A DNA stretch of 9,966 nt from Candidatus Krumholzibacteriia bacterium (GCA_027056825.1 JALUJS010000319.1:1-9966); one strand, 5' to 3'. Positions 1 through 9,515 are shown, counted from the stretch's first letter. Notes: generated from the letters alone by a model not told the origin. Made by a program: numbers and translations.

Positions 1-1
1 C

Positions 2-898
2 GCATCCTGTAACGGCAAGGTGCGCTTCAACGACAACACCGTCGCGGTAGACGACGTCCTGGTCATCAAGGGGGACGTGAGCCTGGAGACGGGCAACATC
101 CACCACAACGGCACCGTGATCATCGAGGGGGACGTGCGCGAGGGGGCCACCATCGAGACCGTGGGCGACGTCGAGGTGCGCGGCATGCTCGAACCGTGCC
201 ACATCACCGCCGGCGGCGGCCTGGCCGTGGGCGGGGGCATCGTGAGCGAGGAGGGCTACCGGATCACCGTGGGCGGCGACGTGCAGGCCCGCTACATCCA
301 CCAGGCCGACATGGAGGTCGAGGGGGATGTCATGGTGATCCGCGAGATCGCCCATTCGCGGATCCGGACCCGGGGCAAGGTGGACATCTCGCAGGGACGC
401 ATCGCCGGCGGGCGGACCGTGGCCCGCAAGGGGATCTTCGTGGCCGAGGCGGGCGCCGGCGGCAGCGGCACCACCGAACTGGTCGCGGGCGTCGATCCGG
501 TCCTTCCGGCCAGGCTGAAGGCCGTCTACGACCGCCGGGAGCGCATGGAGCAGACCCGCGACACCATCCTGGCGACCATCCGCGGCCACCAGGCGAAGGG
601 CGTCGATCTGACCGCGAGTCAGAAGCAGGTGATCGAGGGCCTGCGCAAGCGGGCCGAAACCCTCGGCGAGGCCCTCGCGGGCGTGGAAGACGAACTCAAG
701 GCCCTGCACGCCGCGGCCATGGAAGGGGCCCGGTTCGAAGTGGTCATGTACAAGGAAGTGCGTTCGGGAACCGTGATCAGGCTAGGGGATTACCAGATGC
801 GGGTGCGCAGTTCCATTCTCAAGCCCCGCATCGCCCAGCTGCGCCGCAGGAAAGTGCGGGTGCTGCCCCTGGGCGAAGGCAACATGCCCGAGGAATGA
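2..898 (+). CDS. FapA/DUF342 family protein, C-terminal part (5' end outside window)
   Basis: The frame is open from the left edge (base 2), so the GTG at base 20 is probably not the true start and the protein continues upstream. The visible 298 residues show the repetitive beta-solenoid of the FapA/DUF342 family. This is a series of short Gly-Asp-Val turns (IKGDV, IEGDV, TVGDVEVRG, VGGDVQARYI, VEGDVMVIREI) including the typical TGNI and IAGGR segments, up to about residue 150. A charged helical stretch, probably coiled coil, follows at about residues 165-245. A short beta-rich tail with the GTVIRLGDY element ends the protein. The family is named after the Vibrio polar flagellar assembly protein FapA, but most members lie outside flagellar loci and have no proven role. 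No flagellar gene is visible here. It converges on the metal permease gene, with 19 bases between the stop codons. The family call is firm; the function is not known. Confidence 0.85.
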   Translation, partial: ASCNGKVRFNDNTVAVDDVLVIKGDVSLETGNIHHNGTVIIEGDVREGATIETVGDVEVRGMLEPCHITAGGGLAVGGGIVSEEGYRITVGGDVQARYIHQADMEVEGDVMVIREIAHSRIRTRGKVDISQGRIAGGRTVARKGIFVAEAGAGGSGTTELVAGVDPVLPARLKAVYDRRERMEQTRDTILATIRGHQAKGVDLTASQKQVIEGLRKRAETLGEALAGVEDELKALHAAAMEGARFEVVMYKEVRSGTVIRLGDYQMRVRSSILKPRIAQLRRRKVRVLPLGEGNMPEE

Positions 899-907
899 TC
901 CCGGCCG

Positions 908-927
908 GGCCGGTCGCTCAACCGGCC
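908..927. terminator. GC hairpin between convergent genes (possible terminator)
   Basis: A perfect 7-bp inverted repeat, GGCCGGT (908-914) and ACCGGCC (921-927), flanks a 6-base loop. It lies just after the DUF342 stop and covers the last codons and stop of the permease on the other strand. The position between two converging genes suggests bidirectional termination, but neither side has a T-run. It would therefore be an atypical intrinsic terminator, or simply a stable 3' hairpin. Confidence 0.35.
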
Positions 928-2207
928 TGCAGGGGCTGCGCCTGATAGCCCAGCTCGGTGACCACCGCGGCCAGGGCTCCGGGGTCAATCCCCGTTCCCC
1001 GGACCACGGCCAATCCCTTTTCCAGGTCGACCTCGCAGGACGCGACCCCGGGCTGTTCCCGCAGGGCGCGGTCCACGCTGCCGGAACAGTGGCTGCAACG
1101 CATGCCCTCGATCTTCAAGCGGTATTCCCTCACGCTTTCCTCCTTCGCCGAACCGTCGTCTGTTGCGCAGGTACCGTCGCATCCGCATGAGCCGTGGCGG
1201 CGGCGCGCCAGCCAGCTCCAGACAAGGACCGCGACCAGGACCGCGGCCCCCAGATGGCCGGCCCATCCCACCGTCTCGTGCAGATGGGGCACCCCGCCCA
1301 GGAAGGGAATGGCCAGGGACGCCCGCGGCAGCAGCCAGTCCAGGGCCAGACCGCACCCGAAGGCGCTGACAGCCACCGTCGCGAGGTAGGCGGCGGCGGC
1401 GCGTCGGCCCAGGATGCGGCCCACGGTGGTCAGGGCCGCGGCGTTGGTCGCCGGCCCGGCGATGAGGAACGCGAGGGCGGCGCCGGGACTGGCGCCCAGG
1501 TGGATGAAGCTCGCGGCGATGGGCACGCTGCCGGTGGCGCAGACGTAAAGGGGAATCCCCACGGCCATCATGGCCAGGATGGCCAGGGGCCCGGAGCCCA
1601 GGTACCTCTCCAGCACCGAGGCCGGGGCCACCGCACCCAGGATCCCCGCCAAAACCAGCCCGATCACCAGGGCGCGGCCGATATCCCCCGGCAATGTCTC
1701 CAGCCCGTAGACCAGCGCCGCCCGCAGGCGCGGCGCCAGACCGTGGGGACGCTCGTCCGCCGGGGCCACGGCGGTGTCCAGGTGGTGTTCGTCAGGATCC
1801 AGGGCCTGCACCGCGGTCCCCCCGATCAGGCCGGTGATCAGTGCGGCCACCGGCCGGAACACCGCGAAGAAGGGGCCCAGCAGGGTCCAGGTCACCAGGA
1901 TGGAATCCACGCCGGTCTGGGGGGTGGACAACAGGAAGGCGGAGGTGGCCGCGCGGCTGGCTCCGTGCCGCCGCAGCGAGGCGCCCACCGGCAGCACGCC
2001 GCAGGAACACAGCGGCAGGGGGATGCCCAGCAGGGCGGCCTTGAACACCGGACCGCGGCCGCGACCACCGAGGTGGCGCTCCATCCAGGCCGGGGAGATG
2101 AAAACCGAGAGCAGGCCGGCCACCAGGAAGCCCAGCAGCAGATAGGGCGCCATCTGGGCGGTGATCAGCCAGGTCTCGATGAGAATGTCACGCAGGATGT
2201 CCAGCAT
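918..2207 (-). CDS. SO_0444-type Cu/Zn efflux permease with fused C-terminal HMA domain
   Basis: This 429-residue inner-membrane protein belongs to the predicted permease family PF03773 (DUF318/ArsP-like), in the branch annotated as SO_0444 family Cu/Zn efflux transporters. It has two homologous membrane halves. The first (about 15-130) carries GIPLPLCSCGVLPVG with Cys67 and Cys69, followed by the STPQTG motif (94-99). The second (about 160-335) carries GIPLYVCATGSVPIA with Cys223, followed by GPATN (251-255). A hydrophilic linker at about 131-160 separates them. After the last membrane segment comes a short Cys cluster, CGCDGTC (341-347). A heavy-metal-associated domain follows (about 360-427) with the metal site MRCSHC (Cys371, Cys374). 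The likely role is export of a soft metal, with the tail capturing or sensing cytosolic metal; the metal itself is inferred from the family. The ATG at 2207 has a GAGGA-type ribosome site just upstream. It lies 81 bases after the beta-barrel gene on the same strand and may be cotranscribed with it. Confidence 0.9.
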   Translation of the reverse strand: MLDILRDILIETWLITAQMAPYLLLGFLVAGLLSVFISPAWMERHLGGRGRGPVFKAALLGIPLPLCSCGVLPVGASLRRHGASRAATSAFLLSTPQTGVDSILVTWTLLGPFFAVFRPVAALITGLIGGTAVQALDPDEHHLDTAVAPADERPHGLAPRLRAALVYGLETLPGDIGRALVIGLVLAGILGAVAPASVLERYLGSGPLAILAMMAVGIPLYVCATGSVPIAASFIHLGASPGAALAFLIAGPATNAAALTTVGRILGRRAAAAYLATVAVSAFGCGLALDWLLPRASLAIPFLGGVPHLHETVGWAGHLGAAVLVAVLVWSWLARRRHGSCGCDGTCATDDGSAKEESVREYRLKIEGMRCSHCSGSVDRALREQPGVASCEVDLEKGLAVVRGTGIDPGALAAVVTELGYQAQPLQAG

Positions 2208-2288
2208 GGTCCTCGTCAGATGGTGGGGTTACCGGATCCGTGGGAATCGGCGACAAGATAAGTCTGGGACCGCGCGGGCGAAAGGCTC

Positions 2289-2816
2289 TTACCAGTAGTA
2301 GTAGATCCCGACCTGGGGCACCAGCTTGGTTTCCTCCTTGCCCCCGTCGTGGACGAAGTCGGCCTCGAACTGCAGGGACCAGCGCTCACCCTTGAGATAC
2401 TCCACTCCCACGCCGCCGCCGACGTTCCAGTTCTCGTCAAGGTTCCAGGGCCGTGGTTCCACATCCCCGATCCCGGCGCGTTCCTTGTGGTAGAAGTAGG
2501 CCGCCCCGCCGGTGACATACAGCCGCAGGCGCTGGTCCTGGCGCAGGATGTAGTCGAGTTGGACGCCGGTGTTGTGCCGTTTGTCGTCGGTGGTGTGCCA
2601 CACCCCGCCGGCCACCTGCAGGTAGAGGTACCACTTCAGGGGAAAGCGAAAGGCCAGCCCATGGCCGCCGAGCTTGCCGAAGTGGGCACCCAGAGCGCCT
2701 TCCATGGTGTCGCTGGTGCGGTTCCAGTCCGCGCGGGTCGTGTACTGGGCGGACACCGGACCGGCGGCCAGCAGCACGGCGACCACCGCGATGATCATGA
2801 CGGGTATGCGGCGCAT
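2289..2816 (-). CDS. Small outer-membrane beta-barrel protein
   Basis: This 175-residue protein has a clear signal peptide: Arg-Arg near the start, a hydrophobic core, and likely cleavage after VSA at residue 23. The mature part of about 152 residues has alternating amphipathic strands rich in Gly and aromatic residues (for example WYLYLQVAGGVW, LRLYVTGGAAYFYH, WSLQFEADFVHD). It ends in YYYW, the C-terminal aromatic signature read by the BAM machinery. Size and pattern fit an eight-stranded barrel of the general OMP_b-brl type. I see no catalytic His/Ser pair that would support a PagL-like lipid A deacylase. The ATG is preceded by a strong AGGAGGG site (2821-2827) at about 4-5 bases, and a GC-rich palindrome sits directly upstream of that. 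The ligand and role are unknown. The metal permease follows on the same strand. Orthologues could be rapidly diverging and hard to detect. Confidence 0.75.
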   Translation of the reverse strand: MRRIPVMIIAVVAVLLAAGPVSAQYTTRADWNRTSDTMEGALGAHFGKLGGHGLAFRFPLKWYLYLQVAGGVWHTTDDKRHNTGVQLDYILRQDQRLRLYVTGGAAYFYHKERAGIGDVEPRPWNLDENWNVGGGVGVEYLKGERWSLQFEADFVHDGGKEETKLVPQVGIYYYW

Positions 2817-2828
2817 GGCTCCCTCCTG

Positions 2829-2847
2829 CCCCGCCGCAGCGGCGGGG
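2829..2847 (-). promoter_or_regulatory. GC-only palindrome next to the OMP ribosome-binding site
   Basis: A perfect odd palindrome has 9-base arms CCCCGCCGC (2829-2837) and GCGGCGGGG (2839-2847) around a single base. In the OMP messenger it folds into a strong hairpin of about 7-8 bp, only one base upstream of the AGGAGGG ribosome site. It could stabilise the 5' end of the mRNA, bind a dimeric regulator as DNA, or be a fortuitous GC-rich repeat. There is no T-run on either side, so a terminator role is unlikely. Confidence 0.4.
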
Positions 2848-3048
2848 GTGGATCAGATCCTTCTGACGGGACGTCATTGTGCACCATCGGGCCGGAAATT
2901 TCCAGACGCATTCACCCGGGACAAACCGCACCGCCGTCCCGCACCATCAGGATATTGTTTTTTGGCCCCGGGGAGGATACCGTCCAGGGGCTTGGGCGAA
3001 ACCTCCACAACGGCACGGGCTCGGGAACAAGGCCGGGGAACGACCAGT

Positions 3049-4458
3049 ATGCGCCACCACAGCAAAGCATCCATCGCGGTGGGCCTTGTCCTGCTGCTGG
3101 CGTCCGCCGGGTGCGGCCCCGGCAGCGGGGACGAGGCGCTGCCTCCGTTCCCGGTCATCATCCTGGGCCTGGACACCGTCCGCGGCGACTACCTGGGCTG
3201 CGCCGGCAACGATTCGGTCCTCACGCCGAACCTGGACGCCCTGGCCACCGACGCGGTGTACTTTTCCGACTGCCAGACGACCGCGCCCTGGACCGCCCCC
3301 GCCTTCGCCTCGCTGATGACGGGGCTTTTGCCCTACCGGCACGGCTTGCTGGGCGGCGGTTTCGGGCGCCTCGCCGACGAGCACCTGACGCTGGCCGAGA
3401 TCTTCGCTGCCGACGGCCGGCCCACCTCCGCCGAGGTCTCGGTGCAGTGGCTGTCGGCCGACTTCGGCATGGACCAAGGCTGGGACCAACTCCGCGTCCT
3501 GCACGAGAGCGGCCGCGGGGGTACGGGCCGCCGCGTGACCCGCGCCGGCCTGGCATTCGCCGGAATAAACAGCGACCGGCCCTTCCTGCTGTTCCTGCAT
3601 TACTTCGAGGCCCATGCGCCCTACACTCCGCCGGCTCCCTTCGACCGGATGTACTACCACGGCGATCCGCGCGCCCCGGGCGAGGACGTGACCGTCCTCC
3701 TGAACTCGGACCGGGCGCGCAAGCTGGCCCCGAAGGTCAACAAGCACATGTACGACTGGCTCGAGGGAATCACCGACCTGGACTTCCCGCGGCGCCAGTA
3801 CGCCGCCGGGGTCAGCCATGTGGACGACTACGTGGGCCAGGTCGTGGCCGGCTTGCGCGCACAGGGCCTGTACGACCGGGCCATGATCATCGTCGTGGCC
3901 GACCACGGCGAACACCTGGGCGAGCACGACTTCTGGTTCACCCACGCCCTGCCGTATGTCGAGACCATGCACGTGCCCCTGCTGATCAAGTTTCCCGCCG
4001 CCCGTTACGCGGGCCGGGTGGTGGCAGCGACCGTCTCCCTCGTCGATGTCATGCCCACCGTGCTGAAAGCGGCCGGCCTGCCGGTCCCCGCCGGCCTGGA
4101 CGGCGTCGACCTGGCCCCCCTGATCACCGGCGAGGCCGCGGCCGCGCATCCTGCGGTGCTGGCCGAACAGGGCAACCGGCCCGGCGAGTACTGGAAGGCC
4201 CTGGTCGCCGGCCGCTGGAAGCTGATGCGATGCGTCAAGGGGGATGCGGTCGCCTACGAACTGTACGACCGGTTGGACGACCCCGGCGAGACCCGCAACC
4301 TGGCCGCAGACCTCCCGGACACCGTGGCCGCGCTGGCCGCGCGGCTGGACGGGTTTCTCGAGCCCGGCCATCCCTTCACCGTGGCCGAGCCCCTGCCGTC
4401 ACGCAAACTTTCCCGGGACAGCCGGCGCCGGCTGCGCTCCCTGGGCTACATCCGCTGA
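3049..4458 (+). CDS. Sulfatase-fold lipoprotein (alkaline phosphatase superfamily, Thr nucleophile)
   Basis: The chosen ATG gives 469 residues beginning with a lipoprotein signal peptide. It has Arg2 and Lys6, a hydrophobic run at 9-18, and ASAGC with the lipidated Cys at 22. Starts further upstream would bury this signal. The Ser at -3 of the lipobox is less usual than Leu or Val. The mature part is a PF00884 sulfatase domain: LDTVRGDYL with metal ligand Asp42, the nucleophile block APWTAPAFASLMTG (79-92), FLHYFEAHAPY (182-192), and VVADHGEHLGEH with Asp284 and His286. The C terminus ends in the LGYIR tail common in these proteins. Aligned with the classic C/S-x-P-S/A-R motif, Thr82 occupies the formylglycine position and Phe86 replaces Arg. 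A standard sulfatase mechanism is therefore unlikely; a phosphatase or phosphotransferase reaction through Thr, as in related families, is possible. The substrate is unknown. Only a weak GGGG ribosome site is seen. The DUF819 gene follows 33 bases later. Confidence 0.85.
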   Translation: MRHHSKASIAVGLVLLLASAGCGPGSGDEALPPFPVIILGLDTVRGDYLGCAGNDSVLTPNLDALATDAVYFSDCQTTAPWTAPAFASLMTGLLPYRHGLLGGGFGRLADEHLTLAEIFAADGRPTSAEVSVQWLSADFGMDQGWDQLRVLHESGRGGTGRRVTRAGLAFAGINSDRPFLLFLHYFEAHAPYTPPAPFDRMYYHGDPRAPGEDVTVLLNSDRARKLAPKVNKHMYDWLEGITDLDFPRRQYAAGVSHVDDYVGQVVAGLRAQGLYDRAMIIVVADHGEHLGEHDFWFTHALPYVETMHVPLLIKFPAARYAGRVVAATVSLVDVMPTVLKAAGLPVPAGLDGVDLAPLITGEAAAAHPAVLAEQGNRPGEYWKALVAGRWKLMRCVKGDAVAYELYDRLDDPGETRNLAADLPDTVAALAARLDGFLEPGHPFTVAEPLPSRKLSRDSRRRLRSLGYIR

Positions 4459-4491
4459 CATCCTCTCCCGTATGATCAGGAAGGCCTACGC

Positions 4492-5646
4492 ATGAACCTC
4501 CCCCTGATATCCCCGGACAACGCCTGGGCCATCTGGACCATCCTGCTGGCAGCCGCCGCCTTCGGCCTGCTGGGCGAGCGCACCGGGTGGGGCGGCCGCC
4601 TCTCGGGCGTGATCCTGACCATGGGCGCCACCTTCGCCCTGTCCAACCTGGGCGTGATCCCCTCCGACGGCGTGCCCGCCTACGATGTGGTATGGAGCTT
4701 CCTGGTGCCGGCGGCCATCCCCCTGCTGCTGCTGCGGGCGGACCTGCGGCGCATCCTGCGCGAGGCCGGCCCCACGCTCATCGCCTACCTCGTCGGCGCG
4801 GCCGGCACGGTGATCGGCACCGTTGTCGCCTTCCACGTCGTGCCGCTGGGGTCGGAGGGCTGGAAGCTGGCGGGGATCTTCTCGGCCACCTACATCGGCG
4901 GTTCGATGAACTACGCGGCGGCGGCCGAGGCCCTGGGCCTGCACAGCGGCGACCTGCTGAGCGCGGGCGTGGCCGCGGACAACCTTGTGATGGCGCTGTA
5001 CTTCCTGGTGCTGTTCGCGTTGCCCGGGATCGGATGGTTGCGCCGCCGGTATCGGCAGCGCACTCCGGTGGGCGCTGATGAGGCCACAGGGGCCGGAGCC
5101 GGAACCCCGACGCAGGACCTGCCCCGCTTCCCCGAAATCGGCCGCGCCGCCCTGGCCCTGGCGCTGGCCGCGGGTCTGTGTTGGGCCGGCTACGGCGTCG
5201 CCGCGGCCATGGGCTGGCGCGGCGGCGGGATCCTGGTGATCACGGCCCTGACCGTCGCCCTGGCCACCGTCTTTCCCGCCCGCCTGCGGGCCCTGGACGG
5301 CGCCGAGGTCATGGGGGCCTTCCTGATGCAGATCTTCTTCGCGGTGATCGGAGCGAGCGCCAACGTGGGCATCGTTTTGCGGGTGGGCCCGGTGCTGTTC
5401 GTGTTCGCGGCGCTGATCCTGCTGATCCACCTGGTGTTCCTGCTGACCGCCGGCCGCCTGTTGCAGCTGGATCTGGCCGAGCTGGTCATCGCCTCGAACG
5501 CCAACATGGGCGGCCCCACCACCGCCGCGGCCATGGCCGTGGCCCGCAGGTGGGATTCCCTGGTCCTGCCGGCCATCCTGTGCGGCACCCTGGGCTACGC
5601 CGTGGCCACCTTCCTGGGCGTGGCCCTGGGCCATATGTTGCGATAG
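4492..5646 (+). CDS. DUF819 family integral membrane protein
   Basis: This polytopic inner-membrane protein of 384 residues matches the DUF819 family (PF05684, which includes Bacillus YjcL). Diagnostic motifs are ATYIGGSMNYAAAAEAL (132-148), FFAVIGASANVG (282-293) and SNANMGGPTTAAAMA (335-349). These are followed by the W..LVLPAILCGTLGYA..T segment near the C terminus. About ten hydrophobic segments fall in two halves. They are separated by a hydrophilic loop (about 184-215) with basic residues at its start, which suggests that it is cytoplasmic. The repeated small-residue motifs in each half resemble the re-entrant or crossover elements of secondary transporters, but no substrate is established for the family. 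The ATG has a good AGGAAGG ribosome site (4478-4484) at 7 bases. It is probably cotranscribed with the sulfatase-like gene upstream and the peroxidase gene downstream, 65 bases away. Confidence 0.88.
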   Translation: MNLPLISPDNAWAIWTILLAAAAFGLLGERTGWGGRLSGVILTMGATFALSNLGVIPSDGVPAYDVVWSFLVPAAIPLLLLRADLRRILREAGPTLIAYLVGAAGTVIGTVVAFHVVPLGSEGWKLAGIFSATYIGGSMNYAAAAEALGLHSGDLLSAGVAADNLVMALYFLVLFALPGIGWLRRRYRQRTPVGADEATGAGAGTPTQDLPRFPEIGRAALALALAAGLCWAGYGVAAAMGWRGGGILVITALTVALATVFPARLRALDGAEVMGAFLMQIFFAVIGASANVGIVLRVGPVLFVFAALILLIHLVFLLTAGRLLQLDLAELVIASNANMGGPTTAAAMAVARRWDSLVLPAILCGTLGYAVATFLGVALGHMLR

Positions 5647-5711
5647 ATCACAGGCGCGGCTTTCATGGGTGGGACCGCCTGCCGCCACCGGACCCCGCGG
5701 AAAGGACCATC

Positions 5712-6299
5712 GTGAAAATCGCCCTGATCATCGCCGTCATCGCCGCCGCGGCCGCCGTCGCGGGCGTGGCCTTCTACCGCTCGGTGTTCGCCGGACCGGT
5801 GCAACACCCTGAAAAAGCGGTCACCGGCAGCCTGTGGGAGCTGGAAACCAGGACCCTTGAAGGCGAACCGGTGGCCCTTGCGCAGTACAGGGGCCGGGTG
5901 GCCCTGGTGGTGAACGTGGCCAGCAAGTGCGGCTTCACTCCCCAGTACAAGGGGCTGGAGACCCTGTACGAGAGGCTCCATGACCGGGGCTTCGTCATCC
6001 TCGGTTTTCCCAGCAACGACTTCCGCAAGCAGGAGCCGGGCACGCCGGAGCAGATCCGCGCCTTCTGCACCGACACCTACGGCGTGACGTTCCCGCTGTT
6101 CGCCAAACGCAAGGTCACCGGCGAGGACAAGGACGAGGTGTACCGCTTCCTGACCGCGGGCGGCCTGCAGGAGCCCACCTGGAACTTCACCAAGTACCTG
6201 GTGGGCCGCGACGGCAAGGTCATCGCCCGTTTCGCTCCGAAGACCGCCCCGGACGACAAGGTGCTGCTGGAGGCCATCGCCAAGGCCCTCCAGGATTGA
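5712..6299 (+). CDS. Cys-type glutathione/thioredoxin peroxidase with N-terminal anchor
   Basis: A GTG start preceded by GGAAAGGA gives 195 residues. Residues 3-22 form a hydrophobic segment, either a membrane anchor or an uncleaved or cleaved signal. The rest is a complete glutathione peroxidase domain: NVASKCGFTPQY with peroxidatic Cys73, LGFPSNDFRKQEPG with Gln107, and WNFTKYLV with Trp157 and Asn158. Together these supply the catalytic tetrad. Cys119 in the AFCTDTYGVTFP segment sits where thioredoxin-dependent plant and yeast enzymes carry the resolving Cys. The Cys of the usual PCNQF block is Ser here. I therefore infer a two-Cys, probably thioredoxin-type peroxidase that reduces H2O2 or lipid hydroperoxides, acting on the periplasmic face of the membrane. 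It is not a selenoprotein: Cys is encoded at the active site, with no in-frame TGA. It is the last gene of the plus-strand set. The frame stays open far upstream, but that stretch is the shadow of DUF819. Confidence 0.9.
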   Translation: MKIALIIAVIAAAAAVAGVAFYRSVFAGPVQHPEKAVTGSLWELETRTLEGEPVALAQYRGRVALVVNVASKCGFTPQYKGLETLYERLHDRGFVILGFPSNDFRKQEPGTPEQIRAFCTDTYGVTFPLFAKRKVTGEDKDEVYRFLTAGGLQEPTWNFTKYLVGRDGKVIARFAPKTAPDDKVLLEAIAKALQD

Positions 6300-6311
6300 T
6301 CTCCTGCGAAA

Positions 6312-6345
6312 AGGCCGCCGGCGGAATCCTTTCCGCCGGCGGCCT
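6312..6345 (-). terminator. Strong intrinsic terminator of nrdJ, shared with the convergent peroxidase gene
   Basis: A perfect 15-bp inverted repeat (6312-6326 and 6331-6345) encloses the four-base loop TCCT. Read on the minus strand, the stem is followed by TTTT (6309-6312, partly within the stem base), the pattern of a Rho-independent terminator 42 bases after the nrdJ stop. On the plus strand it starts 12 bases after the peroxidase stop but lacks a T-run. It may still block read-through from that side. Confidence 0.8.
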
Positions 6346-6386
6346 CCATGGCAATCCCTTGCCTGCTGGCAGTTCCGTCTGAACCG

Positions 6387-9275
<2,889 letters not shown>

Positions 9276-9293
9276 GATCCTTCTCTCCTCAAG

Positions 9294-9311
9294 GTTCAGA
9301 TCCATCTGAAC
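9294..9311 (-). promoter_or_regulatory. Perfect 18-base dyad just upstream of the nrdJ ribosome site
   Basis: GTTCAGAT (9294-9301) and ATCTGAAC (9304-9311) form a perfect dyad around CC. In the nrdJ messenger it gives a 7-bp stem with a four-base loop (UGGA), ending four bases before the GAGGAG ribosome site. It could be an operator for a dimeric repressor or a translation-control hairpin. It does not match the NrdR box pattern. Confidence 0.4.
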
Positions 9312-9428
9312 ACCCGTGCGGTGTCTATTGTGATCCGGCATGATTCCCGCTCCCGAACCTAATCAGGAGTTTATTGCTTTTGTTTTGCAAGGGAGTCGCC
9401 GATCCGGTATTCCGGCGCCGGGTTCAGC

Positions 9429-9469
9429 CACCGGCCTGGGCTCGCGAGCCTGGTTTGGGGTATCCGGTG
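9429..9469. repeat. Nested inverted repeat (possible stem-loop) in the nrdJ upstream region
   Basis: An outer pair CACCGG (9429-9434) and CCGGTG (9464-9469) encloses the perfect 12-base palindrome GGCTCGCGAGCC (9439-9450). The neighbouring bases 9403-9420 contain three more CCGG units. The arrangement could fold as RNA or bind protein. There is no T-run, so termination is unlikely. Confidence 0.35.
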
Positions 9470-9488
9470 TCCGTTTGATATCCCGTGT

Positions 9489-9515
9489 GAAAAACCCCAA
9501 TATCTTGGGTTTTTC
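9489..9515. terminator. Symmetrical A/T-flanked hairpin, possible bidirectional terminator
   Basis: GAAAAACCC (9489-9497) and GGGTTTTTC (9507-9515) form a 9-bp stem with a nine-base loop. The five T bases sit in the distal arm, so the structure looks like an intrinsic terminator from either direction. The GC part of the stem is only 3 bp, so it may be weak. It lies about 215 bases upstream of the nrdJ start, so the nrdJ promoter should be downstream of it unless it works as an attenuator. Confidence 0.5.

Noticed and set aside
2674..3048. Longer N-terminal extension of the sulfatase-like protein from upstream ATG codons
   Set aside because: The extension overlaps the divergent OMP gene and its leader, has no domain signal, and would place the lipoprotein signal peptide in the middle of the protein.
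2349..4475. Long plus-strand open frame of 708 codons spanning the OMP gene and sulfatase region
   Set aside because: It runs antisense to the OMP gene and out of frame through the sulfatase gene. It is rich in Arg, Pro and Gly, as expected of a shifted GC-rich coding sequence.
4486..5688. A 400-codon minus-strand frame opposite DUF819
   Set aside because: Its translation is full of Gln, Gly and His without domain signal. The plus-strand DUF819 frame has membrane segments, family motifs and a good ribosome site.
9316..9345. A sequence on the minus strand resembling half of an NrdR box (TCACAATA)
   Set aside because: Only the first half matches the consensus. The second half does not, and there is no partner box at the usual spacing.
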